DNA of 64,000 nt from an uncultured Bacteroidaceae bacterium. Lineage in GTDB: Bacteria > Bacteroidota > Bacteroidia > Bacteroidales > Bacteroidaceae. Of this stretch, positions 1 to 7,042 are shown one piece after another. Position 1 is the stretch's first letter. Each line of letters begins with the position of its first letter. Where the stretch lies: contig CAJOIE010000002.1 of assembly GCA_905234605.1 (NCBI GenBank), forward strand, positions 210,341 to 274,340, written 5' to 3'. The position numbers were made by a program, and so were the translations under genes. A model generated the notes under the pieces. The model did no database searches, had not been told where the DNA came from, and saw only the letters and a program-made list of their open reading frames with translations.

Positions 1-93
1 GAGGTCGGCACCCAGCAGGCGTGTCTGGCCTGCAGCGTGGCTGCCCGTGACAACGAAGGCTGCAAGGAGCAGCAGATGCAGATGTATGCGCAT
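1..93 (-). CDS. 5' end of a secreted protein, cut off by the window edge
   Basis: Reading leftwards from an ATG at 93, 31 codons stay open to the edge and encode a classic signal peptide: MRIHLHLLLLAAFVVTGSHA followed by AGQTRLLGADL. A Bacteroidota -7 box lies about 35 nt upstream. The gene runs the same way as the starch locus and may be a further secreted enzyme of it, but nothing beyond the signal peptide is visible, so no function is assigned. Confidence 0.6.
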   Translation of the reverse strand, partial: MRIHLHLLLLAAFVVTGSHAAGQTRLLGADL

Positions 94-127
94 GGGAATA
101 ATAGTGGGCTATTATGCTATCACGGCG

Positions 128-135
128 CAAATATA
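128..135 (-). promoter_or_regulatory. -7 box for the left-edge gene
   Basis: On the minus strand this reads TATATTTG, matching the Bacteroidota -7 consensus TAnnTTTG. Transcription would start near 121, giving a leader of about 28 nt. No clear -33 TTG is seen at the usual spacing. Confidence 0.45.
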
Positions 136-177
136 CGCATAAAGTGTGATGCTGAATATAGCCACGGCCTCCAAGGG

Positions 178-205
178 CTCTCTTTTTGCACGTGCATAAA
201 GAGAG
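178..205 (-). terminator. 28-bp palindrome after the alpha-amylase gene
   Basis: CTCTCTTT and AAAGAGAG flank a perfect TGCACGTGCA core with a single mismatch pair, making an almost loopless hairpin 48 nt past the amylase stop. There is no U-run after it, so it may be a Rho-independent-like terminator, a 3'-end stabiliser, or an operator upstream of the left-edge promoter. Confidence 0.35.
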
Positions 206-253
206 ACTCCTGTCCCTGTCACTTATTGCTCCACCTCACTGCGGTGCTGCCGC

Positions 254-2098
254 TCAGCGCACTGCCACCTTGCGGCCCTGCACCACGTAGACACCTCGGC
301 GGATGGCTGCGACGGCATCGGCGCGACGGCTCACACGGCGGCCTGCGAGGTCGTAGGCCGGGGCTGCGGCACTGACGCCGGCACGCGCAGCAGTCACGGC
401 AGCAGTGGCTGTGATGTCGCGCACGGTGTACTTGTTTGTTGTGGAGGCTATCTCGTAGTAGCGGTCGGAGTCGATGCCGGTGATGTCGACCGTCTGCCCT
501 GCATTGGAGCCCTTGTTGAAGATGATGTTCATGGTGTAGCCCTCCTCGTCTGCAACGCTGAAGGTGCGATAGTAGTAGCGCTGGCCGCCGATGGTGACGG
601 TGGCGTTGATGCGCTCGCCTGGCCATGAGTCTTCAATATACCGGTTGCCGTCCCAGGCATAGAAGTAGACGGAGCTCCACCCTGGGTCGAGCAGGTAGAT
701 GGTGATGTCGCGACGCTCCACGCTGTCTTCAGCGAATGTGGGCTCCGGCACCGTCTGCCACGCACTGAGGAGCGCGGCATCGTTGGTCCAATAGGAGTAG
801 TGGTAGCCCGAGGTGAGGCATGTGTAGCCCGTCAGGGTAGCGGCAGCATTATCCTGATTGCCGACCCACACGACGAGCGCACCCTTGGTGCCTGTGACAC
901 AGGCGGCATAGTAGCCCTCAGCCGAGCGCATTGTGCTCACCGTGCTGGTGTTGGTGATGCCGCAGAGCTGACGGGCCTGAATCATGCGGGCCAGCTCGTG
1001 CTTGTAGGCCTTCCAGTGCTTGAGGAACACACATGGCGTGCCTGGCATGGCGAGCATGTAGGCGTTGGCGGCCAGGGTGTCGCAGCGTATGGGGTCTTGC
1101 TGCGCCTTGGCCGAGCGGTACTCCGTGTCGTGGTTCTCCACGAAGGTGACAGCCCACTGGCGGTAGGCTCCGCTCTCATAGTTGTTCGACACGAGAGGCC
1201 AGTTGCCATCATTCTGACGGCCAAGCATGGCCCAGTTGCTCTGGTTGATGGCGTTGCGCACGGTGTAGCGGAACTGGAAGTCGAAGGCTGCCGAGGTCTT
1301 GCCTGTGCCGTCGATCCAGTTGCGGATGGTGGTGGTGCCGTCCCAACATTCGCCCACGGAGAACGCGGGCTGCGCCTGCGTGTTGTAGATGTTGGTGTAG
1401 AGAGCTGCATAGCCTTTCACCATGTCGTAGCGGAAGCCTGCATAGCCCAGGTCGTTGAGCAGGAAGTGCAGATAGGCGTGCACGCAGCGTTGCACATTGG
1501 CACTTGAATGGTCGAGGTCGCGCATGCCCGACCATCCCTCGCCGGTGTCGTTGGCCGAGCTCAGGCTGTAGCCATTGGCAGTGGCCCAGGCCTGCGTGTC
1601 GCCGCCGTCGTCGTTGGCACAAATGTCGGTCGACACGAGCTCGTAGGTCTCGCCCTGATAGGTCTCACGTGGGAAATCGACCCAGTTCGACACATTGCAG
1701 CGGTGGTTAATCACCACGTCGGCTATAGCGCCTATGCCGGCCTCACGGAAGGTGCCGATGAGCTGCCGCAACTCGGCCTCGGTGCCGAAGGAGCTGTTGT
1801 AGTTGTTGAACCAATAGAGGTCGTCGTAGCCCATGCTGGTGCCGCCGCAGTTGCCGCTCTGCGGCAGCCATACGAGCGAGAAGTAGGGGGCGAAGTCGGC
1901 TGCCTGCGCGGCCAGGCGTGTCCACTGTGCATCGCCGAAGCCGTCCCAGTAGAAGCCCTGAAGCATCACGCCGCCATAGTCGGCAGGCCATCCTGTGTAG
2001 GCTGTTGTCTGCGCCTGGCTCATGGAGGTGCAGGCTATTGCGGCTGCGCTCATAATAATGCGCTTGGCATGATGTAATATCTTGGCGGCGTGTGTCAT
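254..2098 (-). CDS. Secreted GH13 alpha-amylase with starch-binding module and T9SS-like tail (SusG-position enzyme)
   Basis: Endo-acting alpha-amylase that would cut starch outside the cell or at its surface (614 aa). Residues 1-30 form a signal peptide ending SMSQAQ. The GH13 barrel shows region I DVVINH (127-132), region II GFRYD with nucleophile D225, region III VGE with acid/base E250, and region IV ENHD with D324. Residues about 463-555 (ITIYLLDPGWSSVYFYAWDG...) resemble a CBM26-type starch-binding module. The last 35 residues (AYDLAGRRV...GVYVVQGRKVAVR) resemble a T9SS C-terminal sorting signal. It is last in the susCDEF order, where Bacteroides has the lipoprotein SusG, but this enzyme looks like a signal peptidase I substrate anchored by another route. 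An AIAC stretch at 20-23 is a weak alternative lipobox. A hairpin separates it from the gene before it. Confidence 0.93.
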   Translation of the reverse strand: MTHAAKILHHAKRIIMSAAAIACTSMSQAQTTAYTGWPADYGGVMLQGFYWDGFGDAQWTRLAAQAADFAPYFSLVWLPQSGNCGGTSMGYDDLYWFNNYNSSFGTEAELRQLIGTFREAGIGAIADVVINHRCNVSNWVDFPRETYQGETYELVSTDICANDDGGDTQAWATANGYSLSSANDTGEGWSGMRDLDHSSANVQRCVHAYLHFLLNDLGYAGFRYDMVKGYAALYTNIYNTQAQPAFSVGECWDGTTTIRNWIDGTGKTSAAFDFQFRYTVRNAINQSNWAMLGRQNDGNWPLVSNNYESGAYRQWAVTFVENHDTEYRSAKAQQDPIRCDTLAANAYMLAMPGTPCVFLKHWKAYKHELARMIQARQLCGITNTSTVSTMRSAEGYYAACVTGTKGALVVWVGNQDNAAATLTGYTCLTSGYHYSYWTNDAALLSAWQTVPEPTFAEDSVERRDITIYLLDPGWSSVYFYAWDGNRYIEDSWPGERINATVTIGGQRYYYRTFSVADEEGYTMNIIFNKGSNAGQTVDITGIDSDRYYEIASTTNKYTVRDITATAAVTAARAGVSAAAPAYDLAGRRVSRRADAVAAIRRGVYVVQGRKVAVR

Positions 2099-2148
2099 GG
2101 CTGTGTGCGCGTAATGAAAGACTACGGTGTATTGCTGTAGAAAAGAGT

Positions 2149-2178
2149 GCCGGCGTGAGGAACCAACCTCACGCCGGC
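2149..2178 (-). terminator. Hairpin between the susF-like gene and the amylase gene
   Basis: A perfect 12-bp stem (GCCGGCGTGAGG / CCTCACGCCGGC) with a 6-nt loop is followed on the minus strand by ACTCTTTTC. It starts 9 nt past the susF-like stop and 51 nt before the amylase start. This is terminator-like, and within an operon it could act as a partial terminator lowering amylase mRNA relative to susCDEF. Confidence 0.7.
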
Positions 2179-2186
2179 TGTAGTGG

Positions 2187-4166
2187 TTACTGTTTGGTCA
2201 GTGTGCAATAGTGGGCACCGGCGTAGCTCAGGAAAAGCTGCACCGTGTATGTGCCTGCCTCGGCAATGCTGAGGTTGTCACCATCCTGAGTGAGGTTGCC
2301 GAAGGTGCCGCCCCAGTTGATGGCCCAGTCGTGGTTGGCGCGGAACTTGAAGGTGCCTGCGGCAAGCTCGGTGGTGACCGCGAAGCAGCCGAGACTGGTG
2401 TCGTAGGCCATGTCGATGTCGTTGTTCCAGTCGCCACCGTTGCCGATGATGCTCACGCTGACGGCAGTGAGCTTGTAGGTGAGAGCCGCCACATCGAGGT
2501 CGATGATGTAGGCACCAGCCGCGGGAGCATCGACGTTGGCACCGCCGGCGATGTCGCCAAGAGTGCCCTCGTAGGCATCGCCACTGGCCTTCTCAAGGTC
2601 GTTGTCCCAGTTGTCTGCGTTGGGCTTGAACTTGAACTGGTCGTTGAGGTAGTAGATGCCCGTGTACTGGCCGATGCCGTTGCCCTTGAGGGCGTGGCTC
2701 GTGCTCCAGCTGCTCTCGCCGCCAATCTCATAGTAGAAGTCGGGATATACGACAGCGGGCTCATCGCCGGTGGTGAGGGTGCAGTAGTGGGCACCGTCGT
2801 AGGAGAGGAACAGGCGCACGGTGTACTCTCCGGCAGCAGCCACACTGAGGTTGGCACCGTCCTGCGAGAGGTCGTCGAAAGAGCCGCCCCAGTTGATGGC
2901 CCAGTCGTGGTTGGCGCGGAACTTGAAGGTGCCGGCAGCCAGCGTGGCCGTGGCCTCCCAGCAGCCGAGAGCGGTGTTGTAGGCCATGTCGATGTCGTTG
3001 TTCCAGTCGCCGCCATTGCCGATGATGCCAATGGTGCTGATGGCAGTGAGCTTGTAGGTGAGAGCCTTCAGGTCGACCTCAATCTTGTAGAAGCCTGCGG
3101 CAGGAGCATCGATGTTGGAACCGCCGGCAATGTCGTCGATGGCGCCTGAATATGCATCGCCACTTTTCTTCTCATAGTCGCCGTTCCAGTCGGCCTCTTT
3201 GGGCTTGAACTTATATTCGCTGTCAAGATAGTAGAAGCCTGCATACTGACCTTCGTCGTTGCCCTTGAGGGCATGAGGAGTGCTCCAGCCGCTCTCGCCG
3301 CCAATCTCGTAGATGAACTCATTGAAGCCTACGGCCACGACCTTGTAGGTCTGCTCCAGCATGTTGAACTCCAAACGGTAGTAGAGAGCCTCGTCGTTGA
3401 CATCACCGATGTTGAAGGCTTGTGCCACGTCGTCGTTCTGGCCCACGATGAAGCTGCCCTCAAAGTCGCTCTGCCCGTTGACGGCAGCACCCACCATGTC
3501 GCCGCCCCAGAAGCCTTCCTCGCGGGTGTAGGCACTGGCCGGAGCTATCTTGAACCAGTTCTCCACGCGGGCACCCGTAGCGTCGGTGGGCACGGGAATG
3601 ACCACAGTGAACACAGGGTCGTCGTAGACATCGCCACCGCCATTGGTGAGCTTATACGTCTGGTCGCTGTCGCTCCAGTTGTTGAGGGCACCTACGTAGT
3701 AGTATGCTTCCTCGATGACGGGAGCCTTGGGAGTGATGCCTATCTCGCCGGTCTTGCTCATCCGGTAGCCTGCACCGTCCTTTTTAGCTGTGATGACGAG
3801 GTTGAAGGCCACGCTGCGCTCCACAGGGCGAAGGCCATAGATAGCGGCCAGTGCAGCCTGCAGATCGGCCACACTGACGCGGCCGTCGGCATCGGGGGTG
3901 ATGGTTGCCTTGCTGCCTGTAGCGGCGTTGGCAAGCTCCATGCTGTAGCTCACCTCGTCGAATTCCTCGGCATAGTCGGCAGTAAAGAGCGTCAGGGAGT
4001 CGCCCTCAATGTCGGCCACATTGATGGCCGTTGGTGCCAGGATGCTGCACTCCACGGAGTCCAGCTTCTCCTGCGGATTGGTCAAAGGTGAGGCCCAGTC
4101 GGTGTAGTCCTCGGTGCACGCTGCGGCCAGTGTGCACAGACCTATCATATATAATAACTTTCTCAT
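2187..4166 (-). CDS. SusE/SusF-family starch-binding outer-membrane lipoprotein with duplicated module
   Basis: Surface starch-binding lipoprotein of 659 aa. I chose the ATG at 4166 because MRKLLYMIGLCTLAAAC is a canonical lipoprotein signal (Cys17) and follows the susE-like stop by 10 nt; a start at 4187 would overlap susE by 11 nt. An N-terminal Ig-like region is followed by a W-rich module (YYYVGALNNWSDSDQTYKL) and then two near-identical modules of about 190 aa, each starting YEIGGES.WST and ending GAHYCTLT. Each holds the motifs IIGNGGDWNNDIDMAY and FKFRANHDWAINWGG, probably starch-binding surfaces like those of SusE and SusF. It has no catalytic motif. Order within the operon supports a SusF-like role, but sequence alone does not separate SusE from SusF. 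Confidence 0.88.
   Translation of the reverse strand: MRKLLYMIGLCTLAAACTEDYTDWASPLTNPQEKLDSVECSILAPTAINVADIEGDSLTLFTADYAEEFDEVSYSMELANAATGSKATITPDADGRVSVADLQAALAAIYGLRPVERSVAFNLVITAKKDGAGYRMSKTGEIGITPKAPVIEEAYYYVGALNNWSDSDQTYKLTNGGGDVYDDPVFTVVIPVPTDATGARVENWFKIAPASAYTREEGFWGGDMVGAAVNGQSDFEGSFIVGQNDDVAQAFNIGDVNDEALYYRLEFNMLEQTYKVVAVGFNEFIYEIGGESGWSTPHALKGNDEGQYAGFYYLDSEYKFKPKEADWNGDYEKKSGDAYSGAIDDIAGGSNIDAPAAGFYKIEVDLKALTYKLTAISTIGIIGNGGDWNNDIDMAYNTALGCWEATATLAAGTFKFRANHDWAINWGGSFDDLSQDGANLSVAAAGEYTVRLFLSYDGAHYCTLTTGDEPAVVYPDFYYEIGGESSWSTSHALKGNGIGQYTGIYYLNDQFKFKPNADNWDNDLEKASGDAYEGTLGDIAGGANVDAPAAGAYIIDLDVAALTYKLTAVSVSIIGNGGDWNNDIDMAYDTSLGCFAVTTELAAGTFKFRANHDWAINWGGTFGNLTQDGDNLSIAEAGTYTVQLFLSYAGAHYCTLTKQ
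2190..3318 (-). repeat. Tandem 576-bp duplication inside the susF-like gene
   Basis: About 2190-2742 and 2766-3318 are direct repeats offset by exactly 576 bp (192 codons). The offset was measured on CCCCAGTTGATGGCCCAGTC at 2311 and 2887. Identity is high at both DNA and protein level, which suggests a recent duplication or ongoing gene conversion. Confidence 0.85.
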
Positions 4167-4176
4167 AGCTCTATGG

Positions 4177-5382
4177 TTACTTTTCAATGAAGGTGTATGT
4201 ACCAGTGATGTCGTTGAAGATTATGCGGTATGAGCCGGCTGCCACGGGGATGTTGGGCCCGTTCTGTGCGCCGAAGCCCGTGGGGAAGGTGCTGGCACCC
4301 CAGTTGATATCCCATGAGTTGTTGGCCCTGAACTTCAGTTCTGTATCACCGGCAGTGGCATCGAAGTCGCACCACCAGTCGTGGTTGATGGCACCGTCGA
4401 AAGTGCTGACAGGGGTCATTGCCACGTCGTTGTCCCAATCACCGTAGGCTCCGATGACCGACACGGCAGTGTATGTCGCAGGAGTAGCATCGAGCTTGCT
4501 GATGGTGACGTCGCAGTCGGTACTGGTGTCGAAGACGATGGAGTAGTAGCCATCCTCGGGCACTGAGAGGTTGCCGCTGCCGCCGTCGTTGCGCACATAG
4601 CCGTCGCTGCCCTGACCTATCTGCTCGTCCCAGCTGCCAGGCACGAGCACGAGCTTGAAGCCCTGCGAGGCGATGAAGTAGCCGGTGTAGCCAATCTTGC
4701 CTGTACCCTTGACCTTGTCATATTCCTCTCCGGCCAGTGTAGACATGGGCATCAGGCTGGTGCCAATCTTGTCGGAAGCATTGCCCCAGGCACCATCGCC
4801 GATGGTGCCGCCCACCAGGTACCATATCACCGGCTCTGCGGCAGAGAGCTCTACATAATAAGGTGCGACGGTGAAGCTGACAGGGTTGGAGTAGAGCGAG
4901 TCGACATTGGCGGCTCCGTTGATGTATGACAGCACACGTGCCGTGATGGTCTGTGTGGCAGGCACGGCATCCTCTGCCCAGAGGCAGATGCGCTGCAGCA
5001 GGCGTGCCATGTCGGAGCCTTTGACAGAGGCTTCGGGTGTGACGAAGGCTGTCTCCACCTCGGCATAGTCGGCACGGGTGGCACCTGTCTCGTCGGCTTC
5101 TGCCTCGGCCAGCGACGTATTGAATGTGCCCGTGACGGACAGTTGCAGCACATACTGCATAGCTGCGGGGAAGCCGTAGGCTGGCTGCGACCATGTGAAG
5201 TGCAGGGCATCGGACTCGGCAAGCAGTACGGCAGTGGAGGCAAATGCCGGAGTGTTGAGCTGGAAGGCATTCTCTTGTGGCAACTTAGGCAGCGTGGGGT
5301 TGCTGTCGTTGTCGTCGGAGCATGCTGTGAAGAGGCTTACTCCAGCCAGGAGGAGCAGAGCCGAAGACAATATCTTGTTCAT
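4177..5382 (-). CDS. susE: SusE-like outer-membrane starch-binding lipoprotein
   Basis: 401-aa lipoprotein (MNKILSSALLLLAGVSLFTAC, acylated Cys21). The N-terminal part (about 35-175) looks like the SusE Ig-like domain, with the fragment FTWSQPAYGFPAAMQYVLQLS. It is followed by a W-rich segment (VIWYLVGGTIGDGAWGN) and a C-terminal module with VSVIGAYGDWDNDVAM and KFRANNSWDINWG. That module is related to the duplicated ones in the next gene. Family members sit on the cell surface with SusCD and hold starch. The gene lies 21 nt after susD and 10 nt before the next start, within one operon. Confidence 0.88.
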   Translation of the reverse strand: MNKILSSALLLLAGVSLFTACSDDNDSNPTLPKLPQENAFQLNTPAFASTAVLLAESDALHFTWSQPAYGFPAAMQYVLQLSVTGTFNTSLAEAEADETGATRADYAEVETAFVTPEASVKGSDMARLLQRICLWAEDAVPATQTITARVLSYINGAANVDSLYSNPVSFTVAPYYVELSAAEPVIWYLVGGTIGDGAWGNASDKIGTSLMPMSTLAGEEYDKVKGTGKIGYTGYFIASQGFKLVLVPGSWDEQIGQGSDGYVRNDGGSGNLSVPEDGYYSIVFDTSTDCDVTISKLDATPATYTAVSVIGAYGDWDNDVAMTPVSTFDGAINHDWWCDFDATAGDTELKFRANNSWDINWGASTFPTGFGAQNGPNIPVAAGSYRIIFNDITGTYTFIEK

Positions 5383-5403
5383 AGAGAGTTGGATGGTTAA
5401 AGG

Positions 5404-7020
5404 TTAGTAGCCAGGGTTCTGCTTCAGGTTGGGGTTGGCGTTGAGGTCGGTGGCAGGGATGGCAAAGATGTTGCGGTCGGCCGAGAACTGACGTCCGGCA
5501 AAGACGCCGCCCTTGTACTGCCAGTTGTACTCGCTCTGTCCGCCGAAACGGCCGAAGCGCACAAGCGTCATGCGACGGAGTCCCTCGAAGTAGAACTCGC
5601 GGCTCCACTCGGCCATCAGTTCGTCGCTGCTGATGTTGACGATGTGAGGAGCATGGGCGCGGTCGCGCAGTGTGTTGATGGTGGAGATAGCCACGTCGGC
5701 ACTGCCCAGACGGAACTCAGCCTCGGCGTATGTGAGGTATGCCTCGGCGGCACGCATCAGGAAGATGTCGGCATCGGAGAAGGTGGTATGCTTGCCGCCT
5801 GCACCGTTGACATCGGCCGAATAGAGGTTGGTGAACTTGGCCACGGAGATGCCCTGTGCGAAGTCGCTGTTGTCGCCGCAGTCGAGGGTGCGTCCCTTGC
5901 TCCACAGGAGAGCACGGTCGTCGCCGGCAGCTGCCACTGTCTCGGCTGCAGTGAGGCCATCGTCGCCGTAAGGCAGGTCGAGGGCAGGGAAGAACTGCTT
6001 CACGAGCTCAGGGCGTGCACGGTTGCCACGCCACTGCGAGCCCAGACCGTTGACGGCTCCGCTGGCCGTCATCACCATGTCTGTGTCGAAGGCACCTTGT
6101 GTGAGGAATGTGGAGCCGCCATAGCTGGTGGTCAGCAGGCCGTCCTGAAGTATGGGCAGAATGGCCTCGTAGGCAGCATCGCTCTCGCCGTTGTCGCCCA
6201 TGAAGAGCATCTGATAGGCAGTCCAGCCGTTGCGGCCGTTGGTGGAGAGACGGTAGTCGCTGTCCATCACCTTCTTGGCATACTCGGCAGCCTGCTCATA
6301 GGCCGCTGTGCCGGTGTATACCTCGGCATTGAGGTAGAGGCGTGCCAGCAGCATCCACGCGGCAGCCTTGTCGGCACGGCCGTAGCCGTCGTCGGTGCTC
6401 TTCTTGGCCTTGGCGTCGGAGAGCTGTGGCTCTATCTCCTTCAGCTCGTTGATGAGCCAGTCGTAGACATCGGCACGTTCCCACTGCGGAGCCTTGGCCG
6501 ACGACACGCTAAGCGTGAAGGGTATGTTGCCATAGAGGTCCATGAGGTAGGCATAGTAGAGGGCACGCAGGAAGCGCACCTCGGCCGTGCGTGTGGCATC
6601 CACGCCTGAGGCCACGTCGAGGTAGTGGTTGCAGATGGTCACGCCGAAGTAGAGGCGATAGTATAGACCTTGCAGCATGGGGTGGGTGGCATCGTAGCTG
6701 TTGTAGCAGAACTCGGCCACGCCGTCGTCGCCCCACCAGCAGATGGCCTCGTCGGTGGTGAGCTCGTTGGCGTTCCATATCTGGCGCATGAAGCCCTGTG
6801 TGCCGCCGTCAATGTTCTGCACGTCGACATCGGCATCGGTGTCGCTCATGCCGTTCATGGCCATGGTGGCATAGCACTTGTTGAAGAGGGCGTCGGCATC
6901 GAGCTCGGTGTTGACGTTGGGGTCGATAGGTGTCACGTCCAGGTCGCCGGTGCACGATGTGAGTCCCATGCCGAGCACTACTGCTGCGGCAGGGAGTATA
7001 TGTTTGAATATGTTGTTCAT
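5404..7020 (-). CDS. susD: SusD-family starch-binding outer-membrane lipoprotein
   Basis: 538-aa SusD homologue forming the lid over the SusC channel and binding starch helices. It begins with a lipoprotein signal (GLTSC, Cys23) and shows the TPR-type alpha-helical body (AEVRFLRALYYAYLMDLYGNIP, ADKAAAWMLLARLYLNAEVY) and the RagB/SusD C-terminal region (LRDRAHA..., SREFYFEGLRRMTLVRFG). It ends NPNLKQNPGY, as typical SusD proteins do. It lies 22 nt after susC in the same operon. The presence of susE, GH13 and GH97 neighbours makes starch or a related alpha-glucan the likely ligand. Confidence 0.96.
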   Translation of the reverse strand: MNNIFKHILPAAAVVLGMGLTSCTGDLDVTPIDPNVNTELDADALFNKCYATMAMNGMSDTDADVDVQNIDGGTQGFMRQIWNANELTTDEAICWWGDDGVAEFCYNSYDATHPMLQGLYYRLYFGVTICNHYLDVASGVDATRTAEVRFLRALYYAYLMDLYGNIPFTLSVSSAKAPQWERADVYDWLINELKEIEPQLSDAKAKKSTDDGYGRADKAAAWMLLARLYLNAEVYTGTAAYEQAAEYAKKVMDSDYRLSTNGRNGWTAYQMLFMGDNGESDAAYEAILPILQDGLLTTSYGGSTFLTQGAFDTDMVMTASGAVNGLGSQWRGNRARPELVKQFFPALDLPYGDDGLTAAETVAAAGDDRALLWSKGRTLDCGDNSDFAQGISVAKFTNLYSADVNGAGGKHTTFSDADIFLMRAAEAYLTYAEAEFRLGSADVAISTINTLRDRAHAPHIVNISSDELMAEWSREFYFEGLRRMTLVRFGRFGGQSEYNWQYKGGVFAGRQFSADRNIFAIPATDLNANPNLKQNPGY

Positions 7021-7042
7021 ATCTTGAAGCAGTTAGGAGCGT

